A stretch of DNA of 64,000 nt from Lucifuga dentata (Eukaryota; Chordata; Actinopteri; Ophidiiformes; Bythitidae). The translations under genes and the position numbers were made by a program. The stretch covers positions 48,225-112,224 of the forward strand of contig VXCM01002097.1 in NCBI GenBank assembly GCA_014773175.1, written 5' to 3'. Position 1 is the stretch's first letter, and each line of letters begins with the position of its first letter. A model generated the notes under the pieces. That model ran no database searches and was not told the DNA's origin. It saw nothing but the letters and a program-made list of their open reading frames with translations. Below are positions 9,201-19,784 of the stretch, in pieces.

Positions 9201-11565
9201 GGTAGGAAAAACATTTTTAATTCACCGTTCCAGTAGTATGCTTTGGGAAATGATTGTCAGTAACGTTACATGTATGAAAATTGAATATGTTAGGCGCAAA
9301 CATGCAGAACAGATGGTATGGTCCTTTAAGCTGCACAGACAGTTTCAGAAGTTTTTAAAGATGCTTTGATAAATTTTCCTGTTGTCTTAAAGTGCTTGTC
9401 ATCAATTTCCTGTCGTCTGTGAAGGAAGGAAGCGCCTCATGCTTCAGGCGGCTATCTGATCCATTAATTACTATTTTAAAGAACATACCAGTGATTTTGT
9501 ATGTTTGAGTCCGATAAATACAACCCACATACATGTTACATTACTGCCAACCTTTTTCCAAAACGTACTGCTGAAACAGTAAATGAAAAGGTTTTTTTTT
9601 CTACCTTCCAGACATCCACTGGTTTCAGTTCATTCCAACATGCTATAAAAATCAACATGTAGAGACATGCTTAAAGTAATCTATCACAGACAACATGATA
9701 TTTTATATCATGTTGTCTATTATATTTTTTTGTGGAAGTTACTTAATAAACTGGTCCACTTCAGAGCTACATGGAAGAACACGTATGTTTCTGCTGGGGT
9801 ATACAGTCCCAGGAGAAAATGGCTTTATAGAGAAATTTTAACAACCGCGTCTTCTTTTATCGTGTTGGCAGGTGAAACATTGCATTTTAAGGCAGGTATA
9901 TCACCTGAACATTTAATTTTGAAAGATGAGGAGATTTGACAAAATAACAGAAAAACAAATACAATTTTAAGTTTTGGAAAAATGGTTGGCAGTAGCACAA
10001 AGTGTTCAAACAGTGCTCAAACATGCAAAACCACTGGAATGATCCTTTAATATGTCTGCGATATCAATTTCCTGTCCTCTGTGAAGGGAGGAAGGATATC
10101 CGACCCATTAATTACAATTTAAACAGCAATCATAAATCAGAATACACAGACCTCATATAACCTCCCATTTAAAAAATCATTCTACTTGAAAAGGGTAGTA
10201 TGAGCTTTTTAGAATGCATCCCAATCATATGTAACACATGTAACACGTGTGTTGTGCATACTCAACAGATCTCCTTTGTTACCTTTTGTTTTTATCTCCA
10301 CTATTTTACCCCGTTGCCATCTCATGTGCCTCCTCATCGCTATCACCATCATGTCTACACTGATTTCCTGCTGTGTCAAGTTAGGAGGGGCGATGGCGGC
10401 TTCATTCGAGGAATGGCCAAGTTCTGTCAGTGGTAAACGGCAACAAAATCTTTTATTAAAATTGATAAACTTGAGGGATTGCAAAAAGAATTATGTATGT
10501 AGTTTTTCACAATGTACTGGATGAGAAAAACAGCAGAAGAGACATTTTTGTCTCTTCTGCTGTGATGACATAACATAATAACTGAAGATCTGACCTACTG
10601 CTTCCAGAACGATGCTCTGCATTGCCTGAAAAACATGTAAATGACAAACTACTATAACTAAACTTTCAGCTTAGTTATAGTAGTTTGTCTTTGCAGGACA
10701 GATATAAAAACATGAAATAAAATGCCCTGTCTTTTCCACTTTGTTCTTCTGCCATTTTCTTTTCTTTTTTTTTAGCACTGGCTTTCTTCTAGGATAGGAG
10801 TGTTTTGCGTGTAGAAGCAGTGTTGGTGTGTGTTTGCCATGTGGTTGTGTTGTTTGGGTTCTTTTATTACCGTGAGTGGCGCTGTTTGCTTGTGATGAAG
10901 AACTTTTCTTTGCATTGCTCTTTGTGAGTTTTCGTTTTTTCCGGTGATGGTTACAGAGTGAGTAATCAGAATCATTATAATCCTCCTCCAGCTCCCAGTC
11001 GTCGCTGTCAGACTCAGAGCTGCTCTCAGATTCATCTTCGCTGTAGAACTGCTGCGGCGTCGGTGGACGTAAAGCAGCGATCTCGTATTCAGGGAGGCTT
11101 GTCAGGACGACCACAGCGTTCCTCATTAGCTTCAAAGAGCTAGAAGCACCTTCGCATTCTGTCTTTGTGCTTTCATCTGTATTTTGAGTCTTGCTGTCTT
11201 GATGCTGTGGAGAGCAGCCATTAGCGGTCTGAGAGTTGAGGGCTCCAGTCCCAGAGGGAACAGACTCGCATGGGGACTGAGACATATTTTCTGCAAAGGA
11301 AACAGAGGTGAAAGTGTTGCTCGCAAACAAACAACTCAAGCACTGTTCACCGTGTTCATACAGTAAGTCTGCCTGGCTGAAAATGACTAAACAGTTAACA
11401 ACAAACACAGATCTACCATGTGTACTTTTTAAAAATTAACATGATCTGCATCTTACCACAGCCTGTGACATCACCGCCATCAACACCTTCATCAGAACCT
11501 TTGAATCTGCTCTTCTTTGCCTTTTTCATGATCCTCCCCTGGAAGTCATCCATGCTCACCTCCAT
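6259..11565 (-). CDS. SETDB1-like triple-Tudor protein lacking the SET domain
   Basis: Seven coding exons (minus): 11565-11457, 10871-11290, 10283-10423, 8367-8568, 8183-8256, 6463-6653, 6259-6357. All have AG/GT borders, all phases agree, and the total is 411 residues. The first residues (VSMDDFQ) resemble the SETDB1 N-terminus. Residues 37-190 are low-complexity with an acidic patch (SEDESESSSESDSDDWELEED) and basic HHRKKRKLTK, a possible nuclear signal. Tudor 1 spans about 195-255 (W212), Tudor 2 about 262-315 (ends VCRP, as in SETDB1) and Tudor 3 about 335-397 (EEWIYRGSIRLQP). The stop follows 17 residues later and the exon tail contains no GT, so it cannot splice onward. Human SETDB1 continues to MBD, pre-SET and SET domains that are absent here. 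Several aromatic positions differ: FLDDHTPMYV replaces the DDGYASYV-type motif. An acceptor at 11571-11573 implies an upstream non-coding exon. Probable chromatin reader; function not shown. Confidence 0.85.
6715..7276. mobile_element. Harbinger-type MITE with TTA target duplication
   Basis: Starts TGCTGCGTTCACAGACC and ends GGTCTGTCGAACGCAGCA, its inverted counterpart, flanked on both sides by TTA (6712-6714 and 7277-7279). A 3-bp TWA target duplication is the PIF/Harbinger signature. It lies in an intron of the Tudor gene. Confidence 0.75.
7407..7935. mobile_element. MITE with GGGCTCTTTTCCACTG termini
   Basis: The left end GGGCTCTTTTCCACTG and the inverse of the right end, GGGCACTTTTCCACTG, differ at one base. 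The interior repeats 'ccgt' phrases (aaccgtttcg, aacggtaaccg). No clear target duplication. It lies in the same intron as the preceding MITE. Confidence 0.55.
8751..9329. mobile_element. Young TTAA-target MITE
   Basis: TTAAAGGACCACACCG to GGTATGGTCCTTTAA with long inverted ends. Full length, about 579 bp, in the intron between coding exons 3 and 4 of the Tudor gene. Its minus strand carries AATAAA (gctcaataaaaagcg), so copies could supply cryptic polyadenylation sites. Confidence 0.85.
9476..10050. mobile_element. TTAA-target MITE, old subfamily
   Basis: TTAAAGAACATACCAG to GGAATGATCCTTTAA; same internal order as 1617-2223 but clearly diverged from the young copy 150 bp away. It contains a perfect 14-bp-stem hairpin at 9688-9718. 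Confidence 0.7.
9688..9718. repeat. Perfect hairpin, 14-bp stem, 3-base loop
   Basis: AGACAACATGATAT, TTT, then the exact reverse complement. Confidence 0.9.
10531..10562. repeat. Perfect hairpin, 14-bp stem, 4-base loop
   Basis: CAGCAGAAGAGACA, TTTT, then the exact reverse complement, in an intron of the Tudor gene. Confidence 0.9.
10643..10689. repeat. Perfect hairpin, 19-bp stem, 9-base loop
   Basis: GACAAACTACTATAACTAA, nine bases, then the exact reverse complement, 80 bp from the preceding hairpin. Confidence 0.9.
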
Positions 11566-11573
11566 GACCACTG

Positions 11574-13189
11574 CAACACGCAAGATTTCAAACGCTGGTT
11601 TAGCTAAACTGAGTAATTCATGAGAATCCAGTCAGCGAGTGTAAGAACACAGGACAATAACTGTTGTCAGAATGAGCCTAATGATAAAGGACTTGGAGTG
11701 TTAATCATTTATATTGTCGATTAAATGTGGTTTTATTAAGCAAGAATATTTCATTTGATAACATAGTTAATCTATTATTTGCCTCCCAGCACCTCTCATT
11801 TCCAGTAGCAACAGTCTGCAGTAAGTTAATCCAGCAGTTTTTGGTTAAAGCTCAATACTAAACACCAATATAAAGGCAGATAAGAAATGTCAGCGGTCTA
11901 GTCTGTTTAATTTACTTGAATATATTTCACTGAAGTGTTGTTTTTTCTACTTTGCTCTGTTAGAGTAACAAAAAGCTGAAATGTTTTAGGAAGGTTTATG
12001 GAGCTAAATGTTTCTACCTATGAACAGGCCAAACAGCAGCATTCAGACATGAAACTTCGTAAAGCGGTGAGCAGTATGACCTTTAATTATAATTGTTGCA
12101 TTGTAATAATTTTCACATATTTGGGCAAAACTGAACCTATTTTAGAGAGTTATTGGTGTGAATGTAGCAGATCCCTCCGTCTCACGATAACGTGTCATTT
12201 GGATTCAGCAGTTAACAGTTGTGCTGACAGAGATCCTGTTACAGTTTTACACAACACATTATTGTGAAGTGTGTGTGTTGTGTGTGTCCGTTGCCGACCG
12301 CTGTTGCAAAGCCTATTGCAATGATGGTTTCTGTTTTCCCCGAAGGTATACACGCACATTCGTTTCACATTGACATACATATTTTACTATGAGAGATATG
12401 ACGGTCCGACAAACCTTTTAAGGAAATTGCTTAAATTTACACGTCTTTTATGGATTTTATTGGGAGTTTTACGAAGTTTCGGCGGACATTTTCACAATAT
12501 TAAACTAAAGCATGTAAATGTAGCATCGACTGTAATGAGCTCTCGTATCTCTGGCAATAAAAAGTGGTTTGACCATCGCATTTTTCACTTTTACAACAAT
12601 TTACCGGCATTTAGGTTATCTGTAACGCTAGGAATTCACAATAAGCTTTACTTATACCAAAGGATAAACCAACACAATGTAATAATAGCACCATTTGTCC
12701 TAGCTTACCGTTAATCTGGTTCCAATTTGCGTAGCTCGGCAGTCACAATTTCTACTGTCGTAACGATTATTATACAGTAAACAAACACATTTAAGAGAGC
12801 AGGAACACCATATGCTCAATTCTATGTCACGACAAAATCGTATTACATAGCTTTTGCATTGCAGTTTAGAAGAAAAACGGTGTCAAACGATGCTAGCAAA
12901 ACACATCAAAACAACAAAAAACAAAGCTTCTTTCAGCTTCCTGCGTCCATTACAGGAAGTCCGCTTCTTCTTCTTTTGCGGTTTTGAGGCGCTTGTTATT
13001 CAAAATTCTGCATTAGCGCCCCGCCCGACAGCTGGCAATATAAGGTATTACAATACAATGACATAAGGTGAAAAAATTTGAAAATTTCATAATGAATAAC
13101 AACGCATTAGCATGATCTGTACTGAGACTGATGTCCATGATTAATATGTCTAAATTATGATAATGTTCATGTTTATTTGTTTATTGTAT
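11574..13189. other. Upstream region of the Tudor gene, no coding exon seen
   Basis: It should hold the non-coding first exon and promoter of the minus-strand gene. A more GC-rich patch near 12950-13040 contains an ETS-type CAGGAAGT and GCGCCCCGCCC, and is the best promoter candidate. The 345-base open frame at 12370-12714 is AT-rich and shows no domain. Confidence 0.35.
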
Positions 13190-13260
13190 TTGTTAATTAG
13201 TTTCTTTCATTTGGATCCCTATTAATGCCTCAGCAACAACTATTCTTCCCAATCAAACAT
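13190..13260 (-). mobile_element. LINE 3' end fragment
   Basis: On the minus strand it reads 'ggaagaatagttgttgctga' followed by GGGATCCAAATG, the stereotyped tail 'aggaagactagc...ggggatcc' also seen at the end of the LINE remnant at 17281-17890. Confidence 0.5.
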
Positions 13261-16200
13261 AATAAAATCACATATTTAGGTTAAAAAAAAAAAAAAAAAG
13301 NTAAAAAAAAAAAAAAAAAGTCCAACAAAATCTGTCTGTTTCAACAAAATCTGTCTGTCTGGAAGTAGAATTTCCAGTAAGTGTAGCAGTTTATTTTTCT
13401 ATTTTTCTTTTTCTCATAAGCAGGTCTCAGACAATAAATGAACTTCACTAAAGTCAAAATGATTCATAAAAGACCTTTATAAACTGGTTAGTAATTCCAT
13501 CCATCCAAAAAAATTCACTTATTGATAGCTGATTAGGGTAACTACATTTAGAATGAAATTGTTGTCAACAGGAAACAATCAGACAGCAGTGCTCCAACAG
13601 GCACAGGTACATATAAAAATTGACATCAGTGTCTTTGCTTAAATGAACCTGCTGGCAAATTAATTAATTAGTTAGTTAACAAGTTGACACTTTGTTCATA
13701 TTAACAGAGGTAATTCCTCAATCTACAAGTAGAGAGTTTTGGAGAAATGACTATTAGTTTATTAGTAATGACTATAGTTTATTTTTCTACCCTGATTATT
13801 GTATATTCAGACATTCTGCAGTTGATCTCAATAGCACAGTGAATTCAGCTTGAAAGCGCCCATTGATAAATAAAATATACTTCAAACAGTCATAAAAATG
13901 AAATATACACAACATTCCTGCTCATTCGTTTATTTGTACATTCATCTGTTCTTTGTCTGCAGCCTGTGCTCAGTCGACTGAGTAGACCGAACAGACTGTA
14001 ATGAAAAACCAATTAGCTGCTTTTGGCACCACACACCCAACACACTCATCCCACCTGAGACCAGGTTTGCATTAATTCTCCTCTCCTCTAGCAGCCCAAG
14101 GCCTTGTCCAGGCTTTAACTGCTTCTCATGGTCATTTTGTGGCTCTCTTATTAAAAGACATGCTGACGTGGCAAAGCTTCTATTGTGCTGGCTGAAAATA
14201 TGACTCGAGGACGTGCTGCTGCTGCTACAAAACTCCATTATTACCTCAATTCCAGCTCCCCCTTACAGAGCGGAGGAGAGTGAAGACACTGGTGGAATAG
14301 GAGGCTGATTGTGATTGATGGCTTCCCATTAGCCAGTCTGTTATCGCTCTGGCTGGGGGGAACGACCACTGAGTTGTAACACAACACATTACCTGAGTCT
14401 CTCCCCAGCCCCAGCCGAGAGCCGCTTAAATAAAATATAGACCCTCTCTCCGAGATCCTCATTCCCCGCTCAAGGCACTCAGACTGTTATCCCGTCAGCT
14501 GTGATTTGCTGAGCATTCCCACTCAATAAACACATCATTAGTATTCATATTAACTGCAGCCACTGTTGGAGATATCTGCACTCCTCTCTCTCTCTCTCTC
14601 TGCTTTTCAGGCTTGTAAATGTATGTAGGGTAGCTTCACCAGGTCTGATGTTTTGTTTTTTTTATCCTCCTCCTTCTTCCTTTTCTCTTTGGTGCTCCCT
14701 GTCAAAATGATTGATTGGGACCAGGGCACAGACTGTCCTGCATTACCCCAACAAATGATCTGGCCCTCGCTGGCAGACCTTGGCCAGAGAGAAATCAATA
14801 TTTCACCATTAAAATCTATCAGAGGAGAGTTAGGGCAGTGGCTGTCAGAGGCGACACTATCAAGCCGCTGCAACATTAAACCTGACACCTGCAGCACATG
14901 AGTAATCAATATCTAGTGGTTCACAGATCATTTGTGGTCACCTTTTAAGCAGTGATGGATGTCTCCTGGGGCGGTGATTCATGTTGTGACACCGCTTAAC
15001 AGGATTTTATTCCAGTTTAGACGGTCATCTCTCAGAGGCAAGCTGGAGATGGAGCGCTGTGGTTCCCTGCTAAGACCTATTTCATCGTATTCAGCCTGTC
15101 CTCAATGATTACTGTGTGCCTTTTATAGGTTTTGTGCCCCGCTATGTGTGAAAATATCTAAGCGAGCACAAGGTCAAACTTTATGAGTTTCAGCACCAGG
15201 CAGATCTAACAAGTTTTACAGGGAATAGGAATGGGGGTGGCAGGAGGTTTTGGTAGGATGGTACAGCTGGTGAGGGTTGAAGTATGAGGGCTTTAAACAC
15301 CCACGATAAAGTAGATTTTGCTGATTTATGAACAAACAAAAAAAAAATGTAAATGACTGTAACCTTCCAAATAGTGGCTACCGTACACTATCTGATCTGT
15401 GCAGGTGAATTCAGGAGATACAATTTTGAACACGCAGGTATGACAATTAAACACCTCAAACATGATTTTAGGTTAAAATCCACGCCATCCATAATACAAA
15501 TACACAGTTACCAATCATTCTAAATCATTTGTTGTTTGTCTTGAAATGTTGCTGAATAGTGAGGAAGTTTGTTCTGCACGGCTGAGAATTTAAGATCAGT
15601 GTGCAAATGCATCCACCACAGGGAACTGAATTTACATGCCAGGCTGATTCCCTTAAAAAAAAAAATAAATAAATAAATAACAGGTCCTTTTAAAAACTTC
15701 CCCTATTTAGAGTTCAAATCTAGACTCAATCAACTCATCTTGTATTCAGGTGATGATCAAAACTAATTAATTGATAAATCCATGGGCTCCATTTTAGCCA
15801 GCTAATGTTTTTTGTTAAAGGACATATTTTAATTGTAGTATCCAGTTAAACATTTCATCATTGCTGACATGGTCCAGGATGAATGTCAGGCCTTGTCTGC
15901 CATCCTGTAGAGCCACCCTGTCTTCTCCAAGAGAAAAAGTCTGGAACCACGTAGAAATATAAGCACAGTGGTGTATTATCACAATGTGCAAAGTGCTGCC
16001 AAAACCCTAAAAATGAGTGTATGAGGACAGCGGAGAAAAGCGAGATACCTTTTAATGTTTCCTCCTCAGCAAATATCTGAAAGCTCTCAACCTTGCCTCC
16101 CTGACCCTCATCCTGTGAGAGGAGATAATTGCTTGTCAGGAATAAATAGAGAGATTAATGAATTCATTAGTAGTGGGGAGTTTGGCTCTTCGGAGCAGCA

Positions 16201-17100
16201 CTTACTGCTATGACACATCACGCCTATTGTTTTACTAGCTAGTTAGCCTTGAACAATAACATTCACACAGCAAATTGCCTCTTGCAGTCGTGTAAACCAA
16301 AGAGAAACTGTGTCCTTATCCTGGAATTTAGCAATAATGCAAACAAAGGGTCTTTAAATCCTGATTATTCATCTTAATTACTTTTGTCTATAAGAGCCTG
16401 TGTCTGTGGGAGCCGCTACAAGACAGGACACATTAATCCACATTAGCACTGAACGCTGGACACGATGTGAGCAATTTTGCAGTGGCACTGCAGTCTGTGT
16501 GCAGCATTTGTGCCACATATACAGTATCTCCACTTAATTAGCTCCAGGTATGAATAGATGTGAGACTTTTAATTCTAAAAACTAAGGATACCCTTTAATT
16601 TTACAACTACCAGCCCACTATGAAAATATAGGTCATTCGTAGTGTCAGAGCTGTGCCGAGATTTGCATCCCCACTGTAAATAATTTTCTGAAGATGAAGG
16701 AATGAAATCAAGTTAACAGCTCAGNGAGATTTGCATCCCCACTGTAAATAATTTTCTGAAGATGAAGGAATGAAATCAAGTTAACAGCTCAGATTTGGGG
16801 TTATTTGGATGTGACAGGGTGAGCTTGGTGCATTCAGGCCTTCTCAGGACTGAGAAAAGAGGGGATGCATTTTTCAGCAAATAACAAATAAATAAGAATC
16901 TGCTGCCCAACAGACTTCCTGTTATCACCTGTAAGAAGTGCCATAATCACTGTTTGATCAAATCACTGTTTGATAAAAGTTATTCAAAGGAATAAATATT
17001 GTCTTGGATTACATTTATGATCCATTGTCTGCGNTTGATAAAAGTTATTCAAAGGAATAAATATTGTCTTGGATTACATTTATGATCCATTGTCTGCGAG
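13261..17100. other. Gene-free region, possible conserved regulatory DNA
   Basis: No exons recognised. The stretch 14000-14900 has more balanced base composition than its surroundings and many ATTA/TAAT homeobox-type cores (for example near 14790-14880), as regulatory elements near developmental genes often do. In mammals the INSIG2 neighbourhood borders the EN1 desert. Seams lie at N 13301, 16725 and 17034. Confidence 0.3.
14583..14602. repeat. (CT)n short microsatellite
   Basis: Ten CT units in the gene-free region. Confidence 0.8.
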
Positions 17101-17280
17101 AGGGGATGCAATTTTCTGCAGGGATGCAGATTTTAGCACAAAACCAGTAGTTGTAAAATTATCAACATATGTACTTCCTAAACCAGCTCCGTATGCATTT
17201 CTCCACCTGGTGGACTCTCATATTGCTATTACGCAATGTGTCATGTATATGATATACATGCATATAAGATACAAGAAATA

Positions 17281-17890
17281 ACAGATATAAGAAAGCTTCA
17301 GGTGGTTCAGAACAGAGCAGCTAGATTAGTTCTACAATGTTCATTTTATACAAGACAGATATAATGCATTCTAATCTATCATGATTACGAGTCCAAATCA
17401 AACTTTGTCTTAGTACTATTTGCATTAGGAAACCCATCTTCTCCTGAAAATCAGAATTTTTTTTTAAATCAGCTGGAATATACAAATCACTACAAAATTA
17501 TCTAACAAGAAATGTAAAGTACAGCCATCTCTCTCTTCCCAAACCAAACGCTAACTACCTGAGAGGCATGGTTCTGTACAGAGCCTCATCTCATCTGACT
17601 GGAACTCATCGCCATTTATATTAAGCACATTAAGAATAATCAAAGTTTCAAAATACAAGAAAAACATTTGCTGTAGCTAATGGCGGCTATCTTGAGATGT
17701 TTTGTGTATCATTTAATTAAGATTTTATGCACTTATTGTCCATGTGATGCCCTGTTTAACTGTTTTTAAAAGTTCACATACTGCCTGTTTAATTTAATGT
17801 TTTCTTATGTATGTAATTATGTGTATTGATGGACTCCAGGAAGACTAGCAACTACATTGTGGAAGCAAACGGGGATCCATAAACAATAAT
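17281..17890 (+). mobile_element. LINE reverse-transcriptase 3' remnant
   Basis: An interrupted frame reads KLQVVQNRAARLVL, the motif found near the C-terminus of many fish LINE ORF2 proteins, followed by stops and frameshifts. It ends with the typical tail 'ccaggaagactagc...ggggatcc'. Dead copy. Confidence 0.6.
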
Positions 17891-18039
17891 GAATATATGG
17901 CAAACCACAGAATCCTATTAGTTCTGTTCTGCTGTTCAGCTTCTTGTGAATGTACTGTGTGATAAAACTATCAGCCAATAATGTTGCTCAGATTCCAGTA
18001 GGTCAGATAAAGGAGAAATAAGTTGCCAAAAAGCTTGTT

Positions 18040-19784
18040 TTTATTACATCAACAGAGATTGCACATGTTCAGGTTTCAGAGGTTGCATGTGTGGATTGAC
18101 CCATAATAATAACCACATAATTAATCCTAAAGAAAAAACTACAACCTCCTTCATATATAAGAAAAGTTACAGGTGACATTTTGCTGATATAAAACCTGCT
18201 ACTCCAAAAACTGCTTTTAAAATGTTTTTCCATGATTACAAAAACACTTTTAAAGTTTCCTTTAAAACACTGTAATTTTCCTAATTGACCCATTTGTTTC
18301 ATCGTGAAGAAACCGTTTAAAAAGCTCCCTGGGTTTCCTTTGAGTTTTTTTTTTTTAAGCTTGCTTGTAGTTTCCACCAGAACGGTTCTCAAGCCATCCG
18401 TTAATCTCAAACACTTCCTGCATACAGAGAGGAACCTGAACAGCTGTTATACACTCTAACTTAAGCTTTTCTTTGTGTTCATGTCATCAAGGATTAAAAA
18501 AAAAAAAAAAAAAGGCTACCCGACTAGAATGAGATTATCCAAACAGCCTGTCAGAAATATACATTACACCCAATTCAAGTAAACAGAAAGCGTCCTATAT
18601 GAAGATAATGAACTTAAGAGCCGCATCGCTTTATGTAATACAGAGAAAACATATGCAAATGTCAAGGCTAACAAAGTTCATTCTGTAAAAACTCAACTCT
18701 ACATTTAGTTCTACTGGATCATCTACAGAATCTTGACACACCAAATCTGGGGCCTCTGAAGTCCTTGGGAATATTTTATGTAATAAAACTTGGTTTCTAC
18801 CTTTTTAAAGCTCATCTCCATTATCATTTTATGAATTTAGTGCATTTACTTAACACTTCTGATTCATGAGTGATAAATCAAGTGCAATGAAAAAGCTTTC
18901 ATAAAATAAGCCTGGAATCTTGGCATTTATGCTGTTTTGGGGAAAATAAAAGTATGTTAAACAAGCAAATGAAAGGTGTCACTAAAACACTAATCCTTCT
19001 CTAAAAACTAAACAAAAAAATAAGCAAAACCTTTAAATGTTGTCTTTAGTGGACTCCTAACTTAAACATTAGCATATCATGCTCATGTCAGCATTCAGAA
19101 TGTAGGAGTGTGTGTCAGTTTCATTTCATTTCATTCATTAATTGGATGTGATGATACTGTGCATGTGGGTAACGGCAAGCAGGTTATGCTGTCAGAAATG
19201 TCCTCTGCATGTGAGTGTGAGCAGGCTGCATGCAAGCTAATCATGCAGCATAAAAGCAAGATACAGATGCACATATCTACACACAAGCTAACTAAGCTAT
19301 GAATTTTACACTTACACATGGAGGATAAGTAAATAATTAAGAGATACGAGCAGTTTAAACTTGTTCCTGTGTGACTCTGTTTGGCACAATGGAGTCAAAG
19401 GTGTCTGGTATGTGAGCCGATCTGAAAAACATGAAGCTGAGTAGTGATCCCACGCCACTGTGGATAAACTCCACCAAAAAGAGAAAAAAAACATAAAAGC
19501 CTTTCTCATTTTTCACATTATTCCCTTTAGCTCCTTCTTAATAACCCAGCTGGTGTCTCACTGAGCTCTGAACGGGCTAACGGCAAGCCAATCAAAAATA
19601 CTGTTTTGTCCAGTGGAAAGCACCAGGCAGCCAATCAGGAGCGCATTATTCATCTGCTGTACTTGACTGCTCCGGCCAGCCAATCCCGATCAATGCTGCC
19701 TGCAGATGTCCTTTAATGAGCCGCTTCTGGCTCCAAAGAAATTGTCTTTTGTGAGGCAGAGGTCTGATGGAGCTTAAAGATCCT
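18040..19784 (-). other. insig2: Probable insig2 3' untranslated region
   Basis: Sequence downstream of the insig2 stop on the minus strand. The first AATAAA I find in this direction is at 18040-18045, giving a UTR of about 1.7 kb. Long 3'UTRs are usual for INSIG2. The exact end is not proved. Confidence 0.4.

Noticed and set aside
10200..10524. Two plus-strand frames
   Set aside because: Antisense to the Tudor 1 exon, which has matching splice sites and phase on the minus strand.
12370..12714. 114-residue plus-strand frame
   Set aside because: AT-rich sequence with random-looking hydrophobic composition, no homologue recognised, no splice or promoter context.
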